Notes: generated by a model from the letters alone, not told the origin. Shown: positions 17,813 through 26,683, numbered from the stretch's first letter. The stretch: 64,000 bases of DNA from Nocardioides hwasunensis (GCF_014779665.1 NZ_JACXYY010000005.1:248001-312000), one strand, 5' to 3'. Translations and numbers: made by a program.

Positions 17813-19161
17813 CCTCTCGCCAGCACTCCGCGCAGCACCCGATCGTGGGTGCTGCGGTGGGTGTCCGCGCGGTGCTGAAGTCGGTCGCCGACGCGAACCC
17901 GTCGTTCATGACGGCCGACGACAAGGCGGTCGCGCTGCGCGAGCTGGTCGCAGCGGAGGCGCAGCTGGCGGAGCTGCGGTTGCGGGTGCTGGCCGACGCC
18001 GGCGACGTGGCCGCAGCGACCGCGGCGAAGGATGCAGCGGGGTGGCTCGCCCACCACACGCGGACGCGGTTCGCCGACGCACGAGCCGACCTGGCGCTCG
18101 CGCAGGCGATGGATCGGTGCCGCCCGGTCCTGGCTGCGGCGATGCGGGAGGGCACGGCGACGCTGGCGCAGGCACACGTGGTCCGTCGCGCCCTCGAGGC
18201 ACTGCCCGCGTCCGTCGACGTCGAAACGACAGCCCGAGCCGAGGCGTTCCTGGTCGAGCAGACAGCCCAGCTCGGGCCGAAGGAGCTGGGCCGGGTCGGG
18301 CGACGGATCCTCGACGTCGTGGCCCCCGAGATCGCCGAAGCCGCAGAGGCCGCCCGCCTCGCCGAGCTCGAGGCGAACGCCGAGCAGCAGACCCGCCTGA
18401 CCATGCGACGACTCGGGGACGGCACGACCCGCATCAGCTCGCGCGTGGCGGACGCGGTCGCCACCAGGTTCGCCACCTACCTCGAGGCCTACGCCAACCC
18501 GCGGCGCGAGGTGTCGAGCACCCGCGTGGACGCTGACCGCGCCGGGGGAGCAGCCGCGGAGGAGGCGACCGCGCAGGCGACCGCCCACGACCCGGTCATC
18601 CGACTCGCCTATCCCAGGCGGATGGGGAGGGCGTTCGCCGCGTTCCTCGAGGCCATCGACCCGAGCCGGCTCCCGATCCACGGCGGCGACGCCACCACCA
18701 TCGTCATCACGATCCCGCTCGAGAAGATGCAGTCCGACCTCGCGGCTGCTGACCTGATCGGCGGCGGGCTCGTGCCCGGCGACGACTCGGACGGGAGTGA
18801 CGCCGGCGGCGACCGGATCACCGCCGCCCAGGCCAGACGGCTCGCCTGCAACGCCAGGATCCTCCCGATGGTCCTCGGTGGCCGCAGCCGCCCGCTCGAC
18901 CTGGGTCGCGCGCGCCGCTTGTTCAGCGCCGGCCAGCGCATCGCCATGGCGATCCGCGACCGGACCTGTCGCGGCGAGGGCTGCGACGTGCCCGCGACCT
19001 GGTGCGAGGCCCACCACCTCGAGCCCTGGCAGCGCGGCGGCCGCACCGACCTCGACGAGGGCATCCTCTTCTGCAGCCACCACCACCATCGCGCCCACGA
19101 CCCCGCCTACACCGCCGAGCGCCTCCCCGACGGCGACACGCGTTTCCACCGACACAGATAG
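17809..19161 (+). CDS. DUF222 / HNH endonuclease-domain protein (13E12 repeat family)
   Basis: 450 aa. The long N-terminal alpha-helical DUF222 region (about 20-330) is followed by an HNH nuclease motif: RGEGCDVPATWCEAHHLEPW, then HHHHRAHDP, giving the metal-binding Cys pair and catalytic His. These genes are numerous and nearly species-specific in mycobacteria and nocardioforms and behave like dispersed repeats. A biological role has not been settled. ATG 17809 overlaps the preceding gene by four bases. The only repetitive-element-like gene in the window, but without transposase or terminal repeats that I can see. Confidence 0.88.
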   Translation: MTSRQHSAQHPIVGAAVGVRAVLKSVADANPSFMTADDKAVALRELVAAEAQLAELRLRVLADAGDVAAATAAKDAAGWLAHHTRTRFADARADLALAQAMDRCRPVLAAAMREGTATLAQAHVVRRALEALPASVDVETTARAEAFLVEQTAQLGPKELGRVGRRILDVVAPEIAEAAEAARLAELEANAEQQTRLTMRRLGDGTTRISSRVADAVATRFATYLEAYANPRREVSSTRVDADRAGGAAAEEATAQATAHDPVIRLAYPRRMGRAFAAFLEAIDPSRLPIHGGDATTIVITIPLEKMQSDLAAADLIGGGLVPGDDSDGSDAGGDRITAAQARRLACNARILPMVLGGRSRPLDLGRARRLFSAGQRIAMAIRDRTCRGEGCDVPATWCEAHHLEPWQRGGRTDLDEGILFCSHHHHRAHDPAYTAERLPDGDTRFHRHR

Positions 19162-19167
19162 GCCGCC

Positions 19168-19186
19168 GGGGGAGTGCCTCACCCCC
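19168..19186 (+). terminator. Weak hairpin after the HNH gene
   Basis: GGGGG (19168-19172), nine-base loop, CCCCC (19182-19186), six bases after the HNH stop. Stem is only 5 bp and no T-run follows. Confidence 0.3.
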
Positions 19187-19228
19187 AGGGGGCCGGTGCG
19201 TTCCGGGTCGGCTGCCTAGCCTCGCTGT

Positions 19229-20680
19229 GTGACCACACAGCACTACGACCTCGTCATCGTCGGCGCCGGATCCGGCAACATCATCGTCGACGAGCAGTTC
19301 GACGACTTCCGCGTCGCACTCGTGGAGCGGGGACCGTTCGGCGGCACCTGCCTGAACCGCGGGTGCATCCCGTCGAAGATGTTCATCCTTCCCGCGGACG
19401 TCGCCACCACCGCTCGTCGCGGTGATGCCCTGGGCGTCCCGACACGGGTCGGCCCGGCCGAGTGGAGGACGATCCGTGACCGGGTGATCGCCAAGGTCGA
19501 CGCGGACGCCGCCGACGGGCTCGAGGGGCGCGAGGAGGCCGACAACATCGACGTCTACCAGGGGACCGCGAGCTTCACCGGTCCGCGCACGCTCGCGATC
19601 GACGTGGACGGCAAGATCACCGAGGTCACCGGCGACCAGGTCGTGCTGGCCACCGGGACGCGTCCTGTCGTGCCCGACATCCCCGGACTCGAGGAGGCCG
19701 GCTTCGAGACCAGCGACACGATCATGCGGCTCGAGGCGTTCCCCGCCCGGCTCGGGGTCGTCGGCGGTGGATACGTCGGGTCGGAGCTGGCGCACGTGTT
19801 CTCCTCCTACGGCGCGGAGGTCGTGCAGGTCGAGGGGGGCGACAGCCTCCTGAACGACCAGGACGCCGACGTCGCCGCGCACTTCACTTCTGCCGTCGAG
19901 CGACGGTGGGACGTACGCCTCGGCACCGAGCTCGAGAAGGTCAGCGGCGGGGGCGGTGACCCGATCACCCTCCACCTCGCCGACGGCGAGGAGGCCGAGG
20001 TCGACGTCCTGCTGCTGGCCATCGGCCGTCAGCCGAACTCGGACCTGCTCGACCTCGAGCGAGCGGGCGTGGACGTCGACGACAGCGGCCGGATCGTCGT
20101 CGACGAGCACCAGCGCACCAGTGCCGACGGCGTGTGGTCGCTCGGCGACGCCAGCAGCGACCAGCCGCTCAAGCACGTCGCCAACCAGGACGCGCGCGTG
20201 GTCCAGCACAACCTGCTGCGAGCGCTGCGACACACGGGTGACGGGCCCTCGGACCTGGCCGTCAGCGACCACCGCGCGGTTCCCCAGGCCGTCTTCACCC
20301 ACCCGCAGATCGCCCGCGTGGGCCTCACCGAGGCCGAGGCGCGCGACGAGCACGGCGACGACGTGGTGGTCGCGCGACACGACGTCGCCGACGTGGCGTA
20401 CGGCTGGGCGCTGGCCGGTGACCTCGACGACGACGCCGAGGCCAACGGCTTCGTCAAGCTGGTCGGACGACGCTCGACCGGCCGCCTCGTCGGAGCCCAC
20501 CTGGTCGCGCCGATGGCCTCGGTCCTGGTCCAGCCGCTTGTGATGGCGATGGCCCACGACGTGCCCGTCGCGGGGCTGGCCCGCTCGACGTACTGGATCC
20601 ATCCCGCCCTGACCGAGGTCGTCGAGAACGCCCTCATCGCGCTCGAGTCCGCGCTCGAGTCCGCGCCCGACGACGCCTGA
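19229..20680 (+). CDS. mtr: Mycothione reductase
   Basis: 483 aa flavoprotein disulfide reductase that uses NADPH to reduce mycothiol disulfide. The FAD loop is VIVGAGSGN, the redox-active pair is in GGTCLNRGCIPSKMF, the NADPH loop is GGGYVGSELAHVF, and HPALTEVVENAL supplies the C-terminal His-Glu pair. The start sequence (GSGNIIVDEQF), TSDTIMRLEAFP, LKHVANQDARVVQHNLL and DVAYGWAL follow the mycobacterial Mtr pattern rather than lipoamide or glutathione reductases. GTG 19229 lies six bases after TAGCCT (19217-19222), a leaderless start. The enzyme marks the host as a mycothiol-making actinobacterium. Confidence 0.94.
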   Translation: MTTQHYDLVIVGAGSGNIIVDEQFDDFRVALVERGPFGGTCLNRGCIPSKMFILPADVATTARRGDALGVPTRVGPAEWRTIRDRVIAKVDADAADGLEGREEADNIDVYQGTASFTGPRTLAIDVDGKITEVTGDQVVLATGTRPVVPDIPGLEEAGFETSDTIMRLEAFPARLGVVGGGYVGSELAHVFSSYGAEVVQVEGGDSLLNDQDADVAAHFTSAVERRWDVRLGTELEKVSGGGGDPITLHLADGEEAEVDVLLLAIGRQPNSDLLDLERAGVDVDDSGRIVVDEHQRTSADGVWSLGDASSDQPLKHVANQDARVVQHNLLRALRHTGDGPSDLAVSDHRAVPQAVFTHPQIARVGLTEAEARDEHGDDVVVARHDVADVAYGWALAGDLDDDAEANGFVKLVGRRSTGRLVGAHLVAPMASVLVQPLVMAMAHDVPVAGLARSTYWIHPALTEVVENALIALESALESAPDDA

Positions 20681-20740
20681 CGGAGCACTCCCGCGCCTGA
20701 CGGGACCGCAGTGTCGGTGCCCGGGCGTACGGTGGCAGTG

Positions 20741-20904
20741 CAGTCGTGGGGTGCGGCCTGGCCATCTTCCGGGGCCAGGCCGCAGTCTTCGATCACCCAG
20801 CACGGGTGGAAGTCACCACCCGGTAGTGGTGAGGTCACTCGAAGACGGCCCCCACGGTAGGCAACGTCCCGGGCCCGGACCACCGCCCCAGGGGTGGCAC
20901 TGCC
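20741..20904 (+). ncRNA. Highly structured non-coding RNA candidate (multibranched)
   Basis: The 302-base gap between mtr and the SDR gene carries a nested set of perfect stems. P1 pairs 20745-20751 with 20850-20856 (CGTGGGG/CCCCACG). Inside it, P2 is a 12-bp stem, 20752-20763 with 20773-20784. P3 is an 8-bp stem, 20785-20792 (GTCTTCGA) with 20839-20846, enclosing P4 (CACCC/GGGTG, 20794-20808) and P5 (TCACCAC/GTGGTGA, 20813-20832). A long-range pairing GGCAGTGC (20734-20741) with GCACTGCC (20897-20904) is also possible. A -10 hexamer TACGGT (20728-20733) would start an RNA near 20740, which would exclude most of that outer arm. The unpaired GGTAGGCAACG after P1 looks like a conserved joining segment. 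From memory it resembles the raiA-motif RNAs found in Actinobacteria and Firmicutes; I cannot verify this. Confidence 0.65.
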
Positions 20905-20939
20905 GGGGAGACGAGCGCCGCGACGCCGGTTCAACCCCT

Positions 20940-20956
20940 GAGGGGGTGGGCCCCTC
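20940..20956 (+). terminator. Hairpin between the RNA candidate and the SDR gene
   Basis: GAGGGG (20940-20945), five-base loop, CCCCTC (20951-20956), 26 bases before the SDR start. It could end the structured RNA; an overlapping alternative stem ACCCC/GGGGT starts at 20934. No T-run. Confidence 0.4.
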
Positions 20957-20982
20957 CCGGCTCCGGATGATCACCTCGAGCC

Positions 20983-21780
20983 ATGGACCTCGGCATCGCA
21001 GGCAAGAAGGCGCTCATCACCGGCGGGGCAGGTGGCATCGGTCGGGCGACCGCGGCCGTCCTGCTCCAGGACGGCGTGGAGGTCGTGCTGTCCGACACCG
21101 ATCGGGACGAGCTCGACGAGGCCGTCGCGTGGCTGCCCGACGGCGCGCGTGTGCACACGGTCGTCGCCGACCTCGTCGACGACGCCGCCGCCGTCCAGCT
21201 GGCGCGAGACGTCGAGGCGGCCGTGGGTGACATCGACATCCTCGTGAACGGTGCCGGCATCACCGGCCCGACGGGCGCCTTCCACGAGCTCGACGACGCC
21301 GCGTTCACCGAGGTGCTGACGGTCAACCTCCTCTCGGCGATCCGCGTGACGCGCGCGTTCCTGCCGGCGCTGCGAGGCACGGGGTGGGCACGGATCGTCT
21401 TCGTGAACTCCGAGGACGCGATGCAGCCCTACGACGACGAGCTGCCCTACTGCGCGGCCAAGGCCGGCCTGCTCGCGTTCGCGAAGGGGCTGTCGCGGAC
21501 CTACGCCGACGAGGGTGTGCTGGTCAACAGCGTCTCGCCGGCCTTCATCAGCACCCCCATGACCGACGCGATGATGGACCAGCGCGCCGAGGAGGAGGGT
21601 GGCACGCGCGACGAGGCGATCTCCTCGTTCCTCGACGAGGAGCGACCCTTCATGGAGCTGGGTCGGCGTGGCGAGCCCGAGGAGGTCGCGGCCGTCATCG
21701 CGTTCCTGTGCTCGGCCCGGGCCAGCTTCGTCAACGGGGCGAACTACCGTGTCGACGCGGGCTCTGTCGCCTCGCTGTGA
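20983..21780 (+). CDS. Short-chain dehydrogenase/reductase
   Basis: 265 aa classical SDR. The cofactor loop is TGGAGGIG near residues 14-21, the structural motif reads VNGAGI (variant of NNAG), and the catalytic triad is Ser in VNSEDAM, then YCAAK with Tyr and Lys. An Asp after beta-2 (LSDTDRDEL) suggests NAD rather than NADP preference. Ends VDAGSVASL. The stop is nine bases before the radical SAM gene, so the two are likely co-transcribed. Substrate unknown. Confidence 0.87.
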   Translation: MDLGIAGKKALITGGAGGIGRATAAVLLQDGVEVVLSDTDRDELDEAVAWLPDGARVHTVVADLVDDAAAVQLARDVEAAVGDIDILVNGAGITGPTGAFHELDDAAFTEVLTVNLLSAIRVTRAFLPALRGTGWARIVFVNSEDAMQPYDDELPYCAAKAGLLAFAKGLSRTYADEGVLVNSVSPAFISTPMTDAMMDQRAEEEGGTRDEAISSFLDEERPFMELGRRGEPEEVAAVIAFLCSARASFVNGANYRVDAGSVASL

Positions 21781-21789
21781 GGTGACTCG

Positions 21790-22863
21790 ATGGTCCGATC
21801 ACCCGCGGCGCGGATGCTCGACATCCGCCGGATCTACCACGAGCCCGACGTGCCCGACCTCCCGCGCGGACGGCAGGTGCTCGACCGGTTCCCCGATGCC
21901 GAAAGGGTCGAGGTGGCCGCTCACCAGGACATCCCCGGCCTCTACGGCAACCCCGGCACGGTCACCGACTGGGTCCGCAACAAGCGCGAGGTGCTGGTGC
22001 TGGGCTCCAAGAAGAGCCTCGCGGCACGCCCCAACGGTCGCTCCGCGGACTTCATCGCACCGTCGACGGCCAACGGCTGCGCGATGGCGTGCAACTACTG
22101 CTACGTCCCGCGCCGCAAGGGCTACGCCAACCCCATCACCGTCTTCGTCAACACCGACAGGATCATCGGCTACCTCCAGCGGCACGTGGCACGGCAAGGA
22201 CCCAAGCCCGCGCCCAACCAGTGCGACCCGGTGGACTGGGTCTACGACATCGGCGAGAACGGCGACTGCTCGGTCGACGCCCTGATCTCGGACAACGTCG
22301 CCGACCTGGTGTCGGCATTTGCGGAGCTCGACGGTGCCAAGGCCAGCTTCGCCACCAAGTTCGTCAACCCCGACCTGCTGACGTACGACCCGCGCGGGGG
22401 CACGCGGGTGCGCTTCTCCCTCATGCCGCACGACGTCTCGCGTCAGCTCGACCTCCGCACCACCCCGGTCTCGCAGCGCATCGCGGCCGTCAACGACTTC
22501 GTCGCCGCGGGCTACGAGGTCCACCTCAACCTCAGTCCGGTCGTGGTGTTCGAGGGTTGGCTCGACGGCTGGCGCGCCCTCCTGCGTGAGGTCGACGACG
22601 TCCTCGACTCTGCGGCCAAGGCGCAGCTGGCCTGCGAGATCATCATGCTCACCCACAACGAGGCACTGCACGAGGTCAACCTCCAGTGGCACCCGCGCGG
22701 CGAGGACCTGCTGTGGCGCCCCGACCTCCAGGAGCACAAGCAGAGCCACAGCGGGCAGCGCAACCTGCGCTACCGCGCATCGTGGAAGCGCACCTGGCTG
22801 GACCGGCTGATCGCGGTGATCGATGAGGAGGCTCCATACCTGATGGTGCGCTATGCGTTCTGA
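21790..22863 (+). CDS. Radical SAM enzyme, spore photoproduct lyase family
   Basis: 357 aa. The cluster motif is CAMACNYCY (Cx3Cx2C) near residue 97, and YVPRRKGYANPITVFVN, SFATKFVN and RVRFSLMP match the spore photoproduct lyase (SplB) family. SplB repairs the UV thymine photoproduct of spore DNA by S-adenosylmethionine radical chemistry. This lineage is not known to form endospores, so the protein could repair another lesion or do a different radical reaction. ATG 21790 has GAGGTGA upstream and follows the SDR gene closely. The family is confident; the repair role is inference. Confidence 0.85.
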   Translation: MVRSPAARMLDIRRIYHEPDVPDLPRGRQVLDRFPDAERVEVAAHQDIPGLYGNPGTVTDWVRNKREVLVLGSKKSLAARPNGRSADFIAPSTANGCAMACNYCYVPRRKGYANPITVFVNTDRIIGYLQRHVARQGPKPAPNQCDPVDWVYDIGENGDCSVDALISDNVADLVSAFAELDGAKASFATKFVNPDLLTYDPRGGTRVRFSLMPHDVSRQLDLRTTPVSQRIAAVNDFVAAGYEVHLNLSPVVVFEGWLDGWRALLREVDDVLDSAAKAQLACEIIMLTHNEALHEVNLQWHPRGEDLLWRPDLQEHKQSHSGQRNLRYRASWKRTWLDRLIAVIDEEAPYLMVRYAF

Positions 22864-22874
22864 CGAGCGACTCT

Positions 22875-22910
22875 CAACTGTTGACAGTTGTCAGAAGTGA
22901 GCTCTACCGT
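22875..22910 (+). promoter_or_regulatory. Promoter and operator candidate of the catabolic cluster
   Basis: A consensus -35 TTGACA (22881-22886), 18-base spacer and -10 TACCGT (22905-22910) precede the symporter gene by about 90 bases. CAACTGT-TG-ACAGTTG (22875-22890), a perfect 7-bp inverted repeat, covers the -35 box. This is an ideal repressor site; the GntR gene at the end of the cluster is the natural candidate. Confidence 0.6.
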
Positions 22911-23001
22911 CGTGTGACCCGGCCCACCATGCCCCCGGTCGTCCCCGCCCGATGGCGCGGACAGGTGGTGGCCGGGCACCACTCTCACCCGAGGAGACGC
23001 C

Positions 23002-24339
23002 GTGGACCCGCAGAGCGCCACGCCCCACATGCCCGCCCCGCCGCAGCACGCCGCCGAGGCGCCCGAGGCGGAGGTCCAGCCCCGCGTCGTGCTCGCCGGA
23101 GCCGTCGGCTCGATCGTCGAGTACTTCGACTTCGGCGTCTACGGCTACGTCGCGACGATCATCGCCGCGAAGTTCTTCGTCACCGGCGACGACACGGCCG
23201 CACTGCTGCTGACGCTCGCGACCTTCGGGCTCGCGTTCGTCCTGCGCCCGCTCGGCGGCATCGTCTTCGGTCACTTCGGCGACAAGCACGGCCGCAAGAA
23301 CGCGCTGGCCGCGACGGTCGTGCTCATGGCGATCGCCAGCGGCCTGATCGGCGTGCTGCCGACCTACGCCTCCATCGGCGTCGGTGCCGCGGCCCTCCTC
23401 GTGCTCGCCCGCTGCATGCAGGGCATCGCGGCGGGCGGCGAGCTCGGTGGTGCGGCGTCGTTCGTCGCGGAGTACGCCCCGAACGAGAAGCGCGGCCTGC
23501 TCTGCGCCTTCGTCCAGATGGGCGCGCTCGCCGGCTCCCTGCTCGCCTCGCTCGTCGTGACGCTGCTCTTCACGATCCTCGGCGACGGCGTGATGAACGA
23601 CTGGGGCTGGCGGATCCCGTTCCTCATCGCCATCCCGCTCGGCGTGGTCGGCCTCGTCATCCGCGCCAAGCTCGGCGAGACGCCTGCGTTCACGGCTGCC
23701 GAGGACGAGATCGAGGAGGAGAGCGCCCCGATCGTCGAGCTGCTGCGCGACCACTGGCGCGCGACCCTGACGTGCGTGGGCCTGTCGATCCTGCTCTTCT
23801 CGGCCTACTACGTCGTCTACGTCTACGTGAACATCCACCTGCAGCGCTCGGTGGGGATGGAGACCCGCACGGCCTTCTGGTCGACCACGCTCTGCCTGGC
23901 GGTCGCCGTGGCGTGCATGCCGTTCTTCGGACGGCTCTCGGACCACATCGGTCGTCGCCCGGTCTTCCTCGGCGCGTCCGTCGCCGCGATCGTGCTGCCG
24001 CTGCCCGGCTTCATGCTGCTCGAGTCCGGCACAGCCGGCGCCATCCTCGCCCACGTCGTCCTCGGCCTCATCGACTCCGCCCTCATGGGCGTCGCGCTGT
24101 CGGCGTACGCCGAGATGTTCCCGACGCGGGTCCGCTTCACCGGCATCGCGCTGGGCTTCAACGTCGGTGCCGCGCTGGCCGGCGGCACCGCGCCCTACGT
24201 CTGCACCTGGCTCGTGGACGCCACCGGCTCGCCGCTGTCTCCCGCGTGGTTCCTCATGGGCACCGCGGTGATCACCCTGCTGACCGCCCTGCGGATGCGC
24301 GAGACCAAGGGCCTGAACCTGAAGACGGTGACCGCCTGA
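23002..24339 (+). CDS. MFS metabolite:proton symporter (MHS family)
   Basis: 445 aa, 12 predicted helices. The start AGAVGSIVEYFDFGVYGYVAT and the loop GHFGDKHGRKNAL are hallmarks of the metabolite:H+ symporter family (relatives of ShiA, KgtP, ProP), which import organic acids or zwitterions. GTG 23002 has GAGGAGA just upstream. It is the first gene of a run in which the stops and starts overlap by three or four bases (next start TGATG), so it probably imports the substrate broken down by the enzymes that follow. The solute is not predictable from sequence. Confidence 0.88.
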   Translation: MDPQSATPHMPAPPQHAAEAPEAEVQPRVVLAGAVGSIVEYFDFGVYGYVATIIAAKFFVTGDDTAALLLTLATFGLAFVLRPLGGIVFGHFGDKHGRKNALAATVVLMAIASGLIGVLPTYASIGVGAAALLVLARCMQGIAAGGELGGAASFVAEYAPNEKRGLLCAFVQMGALAGSLLASLVVTLLFTILGDGVMNDWGWRIPFLIAIPLGVVGLVIRAKLGETPAFTAAEDEIEEESAPIVELLRDHWRATLTCVGLSILLFSAYYVVYVYVNIHLQRSVGMETRTAFWSTTLCLAVAVACMPFFGRLSDHIGRRPVFLGASVAAIVLPLPGFMLLESGTAGAILAHVVLGLIDSALMGVALSAYAEMFPTRVRFTGIALGFNVGAALAGGTAPYVCTWLVDATGSPLSPAWFLMGTAVITLLTALRMRETKGLNLKTVTA

Positions 24340-25247
24340 TGTTCCACGCCCCCGCCCGGCTCCGCGCCCTGCTGACCGGCCAGGACCTGCCACTGCTCCT
24401 GCCCGGCGCGCCCAACGCGCTGACCGCCCGCGTCATCGAGGAGGCCGGCTTCCACGCGGCCTACGTCTCCGGCGCCGGCGTGACCAACACGTTCCTCGGC
24501 ATGCCCGACCTCGGCCTGATGTCGGTCACCGAGCTGACCTCGCACGTCGCCGCGATGGCCGACGCGGTGAAGATCCCGCTCGTGGTGGACGCCGACACCG
24601 GCTTCGGCAGCGCGCTCAACGTGCGCCGCACGGTGCGCGCGCTCGAGCGCGCCGGCGCCGCCGGCATCCAGCTCGAGGACCAGGTCATGCCGAAGAAGTG
24701 CGGGCACTTCGCCGGCAAGGAGGTCGTCACGACCGGCGAGATGGTCGGCAAGATCAAGGCGGCCGTCGACTCCCGCGAGGACGACGACCTGGTGATCATC
24801 GCCCGCACCGACGCCCTGGCGATCGAGGGCGTCGACGCGGCCTGCGAGCGGGCCAATGCCTACCGGGAGGCCGGCGCGGACGTGCTCTTCGTCGAGGCGC
24901 CGACCAGCATCGAGCAGATGCGCGAGATCACCACCTCGGTCAAGGGCCCGCACGTGGCCAACATGGTCGAGGGCGGGCTCACTCCGATCGTGTCCCGCGA
25001 GGAGCTGGCCGAGCTGGGCTTCTCCGTGGCGCTCTACGCCAACGCCGCGATGCGCGGCGCGGTGCAGGGCATGCGCGAGGTGCTCGACCACCTCGCCGCC
25101 CACGGTGACACCAGCGGCGCGAGCGAGCTCATGATCAGTTGGCAGGATCGTCAGTCGCTCGTCCGCAAGCCGGAGTTCGACGTCCTCGACGCGCGCTACG
25201 CCGACCGGGACGAGCAGGCCGACGCCACGAGCGAGGAGGAACGATGA
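24339..25247 (+). CDS. Isocitrate lyase/PEP mutase superfamily lyase
   Basis: 302 aa TIM-barrel enzyme. Metal-binding acids are in VVDADTGFG and QLEDQ, and the catalytic loop PKKCGH carries the Cys typical of C-C bond lyases (2-methylisocitrate lyase, 2,3-dimethylmalate lyase) rather than phosphomutases. Such enzymes release pyruvate, oxaloacetate or a similar oxo-acid. It overlaps the symporter stop (TGATG) and the hydantoinase start (ATGA), so it is translationally coupled within the operon. In context I infer a retro-aldol cleavage of a 2-hydroxy-diacid late in the pathway; oxaloacetate decarboxylase is an alternative. Confidence 0.82.
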   Translation: MFHAPARLRALLTGQDLPLLLPGAPNALTARVIEEAGFHAAYVSGAGVTNTFLGMPDLGLMSVTELTSHVAAMADAVKIPLVVDADTGFGSALNVRRTVRALERAGAAGIQLEDQVMPKKCGHFAGKEVVTTGEMVGKIKAAVDSREDDDLVIIARTDALAIEGVDAACERANAYREAGADVLFVEAPTSIEQMREITTSVKGPHVANMVEGGLTPIVSREELAELGFSVALYANAAMRGAVQGMREVLDHLAAHGDTSGASELMISWQDRQSLVRKPEFDVLDARYADRDEQADATSEEER

Positions 25248-26683
25248 GCGACACCGTGACCGAGCCCCCCGTCCACGACCTCGTGCTGCGCGGCGGCCGG
25301 GTCTTCCAGGAGGGCGTGGGCCTGGTGGCCCTCGACGTCGCCGTCGACGACGGCCGGATCGCAGCGCTCCACGCCCCGGGTGCCCAGGTGCTCGCGCGCG
25401 AGAGCGTGGACCTCGACGGGTTGGCCGTCCTTCCCGGCGGGATCGACCCGCACGTCCACCTCGGCAAGGACATCCGTGTCCCGCGCGACCCCGACGACGG
25501 TGAGCGCGAGACGGCCTCGGCCGTCGCCGGCGGCATCACCTCGATGCTCGTCTACCTGATGAGCGCCGACGACTACCACCAGGTGCAGGCCGACTCGCGC
25601 GCCGCGATGGAGGGCAACAGCCACTGCGACTTCGGCTTCCACCTGGTGCTCGGCACCAGCGAGCAGGTCGCCGACATCCCGTCGTACGTCTCCGAGCTCG
25701 GCGTGCCCAGCTTCAAGTTCTTCATGAACTTCCGCGGCGACGAGGGGAAGTACCTCGGGCTCCCCGGCAACGACGACGCCTACATGTACGACCTGCTCGG
25801 CCGGTCCGCCGACGCGGGTGCCCTGGTGTGCCCCCACCCGGAGAACATCGAGCTGGTCTGGAAGCTGCGCGAGCAGCCGAAGGACGAGACCCTCGGCCCG
25901 CTCGAGGCGTGGTACCGCTCCCGCCCGCCGATCGTCGAGGCCGAGGCCGTGCAGCGGGTGGCCTACTTCGCGAAGGCGACCGGTGCGTCGGTCTACGCCG
26001 TGCACACCTCCAGCCAGATGGCGCTCGCGGCCATGCAGCTGCAGCGCACCGACTACGACAACCTCTTCGTCGAGACCTGCACCCAGTACCTCACCCTCGA
26101 CACCTCCGCCGACTGCGGCACCTACGGCAAGGTGAACCCGCCGCTGCGGCACGCGGAGGACGTCGAGGCGCTGTGGGAGGGCGTGGCCTCCGGGGCCGTC
26201 GACACGATCGGCTCCGACCACAACGCGCGACACCGGAGCAACAAGGAGAAGGACATCTGGGCAGCCTCCGCCGGCTTCCCCGGCACCGGCCTGGTCCTGC
26301 CCGTCGGGCTGGCCGAGGGGCTGCGGCGCGGCATCGAGCTCGAGCGCATGGTCCAGGCGACCTCCACCCGCGCGGCCCAGCTGTTCGGCCTCTACCCGCG
26401 CAAGGGCACGATCCGGGTCGGGTCCGACGCCGACCTCGCGGTGGTGGACCTCGACGGCAGCTTCACCGTCACCGCCGAGACCCAGCACTCGGCGGCGGCG
26501 TACTCGCCCTGGGAGGGCACCGAGGTCGACCTGCGCGTCGTCCACACCGTCGTCGGCGGTCGCTTCGCCATGCGCGACGGCGTCGTCGCGGACACGCCGA
26601 CCGGGCGCTACCTCAGCCGCACCGAGAGCGGCGCCGCCGCGCTGCACACCATCACCCAGCAGGAGGGCGAGACCCCCGCATGA
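25244..26683 (+). CDS. Dihydropyrimidinase/hydantoinase-family cyclic amidohydrolase
   Basis: 479 aa. Binuclear metal ligands are visible: HVH in GGIDPHVHLG, carboxylated Lys in SFKFFMNFRG, His in VCPHPEN and YAVHTSS, and Asp in GSDHNA. These enzymes open cyclic ureides or imides (dihydropyrimidines, hydantoins, succinimide-type rings). ATG 25244 has GAGGAGGAACG upstream and overlaps the previous stop by four bases. The fact that an amidase of a different fold follows directly suggests that the ring-opened product still has an amide or carbamoyl group to remove. Substrate unknown. Confidence 0.88.
   Translation: MSDTVTEPPVHDLVLRGGRVFQEGVGLVALDVAVDDGRIAALHAPGAQVLARESVDLDGLAVLPGGIDPHVHLGKDIRVPRDPDDGERETASAVAGGITSMLVYLMSADDYHQVQADSRAAMEGNSHCDFGFHLVLGTSEQVADIPSYVSELGVPSFKFFMNFRGDEGKYLGLPGNDDAYMYDLLGRSADAGALVCPHPENIELVWKLREQPKDETLGPLEAWYRSRPPIVEAEAVQRVAYFAKATGASVYAVHTSSQMALAAMQLQRTDYDNLFVETCTQYLTLDTSADCGTYGKVNPPLRHAEDVEALWEGVASGAVDTIGSDHNARHRSNKEKDIWAASAGFPGTGLVLPVGLAEGLRRGIELERMVQATSTRAAQLFGLYPRKGTIRVGSDADLAVVDLDGSFTVTAETQHSAAAYSPWEGTEVDLRVVHTVVGGRFAMRDGVVADTPTGRYLSRTESGAAALHTITQQEGETPA

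Noticed and set aside
17809..19161. Mobile element or homing endonuclease
   Set aside because: The HNH motif belongs to the DUF222 family. No intron or intein, terminal repeats or target duplication are visible.
20731..20904. Cobalamin riboswitch
   Set aside because: GGTGGAAGTC and GGCACTGCC recall parts of the B12 riboswitch, but the conserved GCCACTG box order and the AGCCAGGAGACC segment are missing, and the downstream SDR is not a B12 gene.
20731..20904. RNase P, tmRNA or SRP RNA
   Set aside because: None of the hallmark sequences (GAGGAAAGTCCGGGC, the tRNA-like ends of tmRNA, the GGAA/GCA tetraloop region of SRP) is present.
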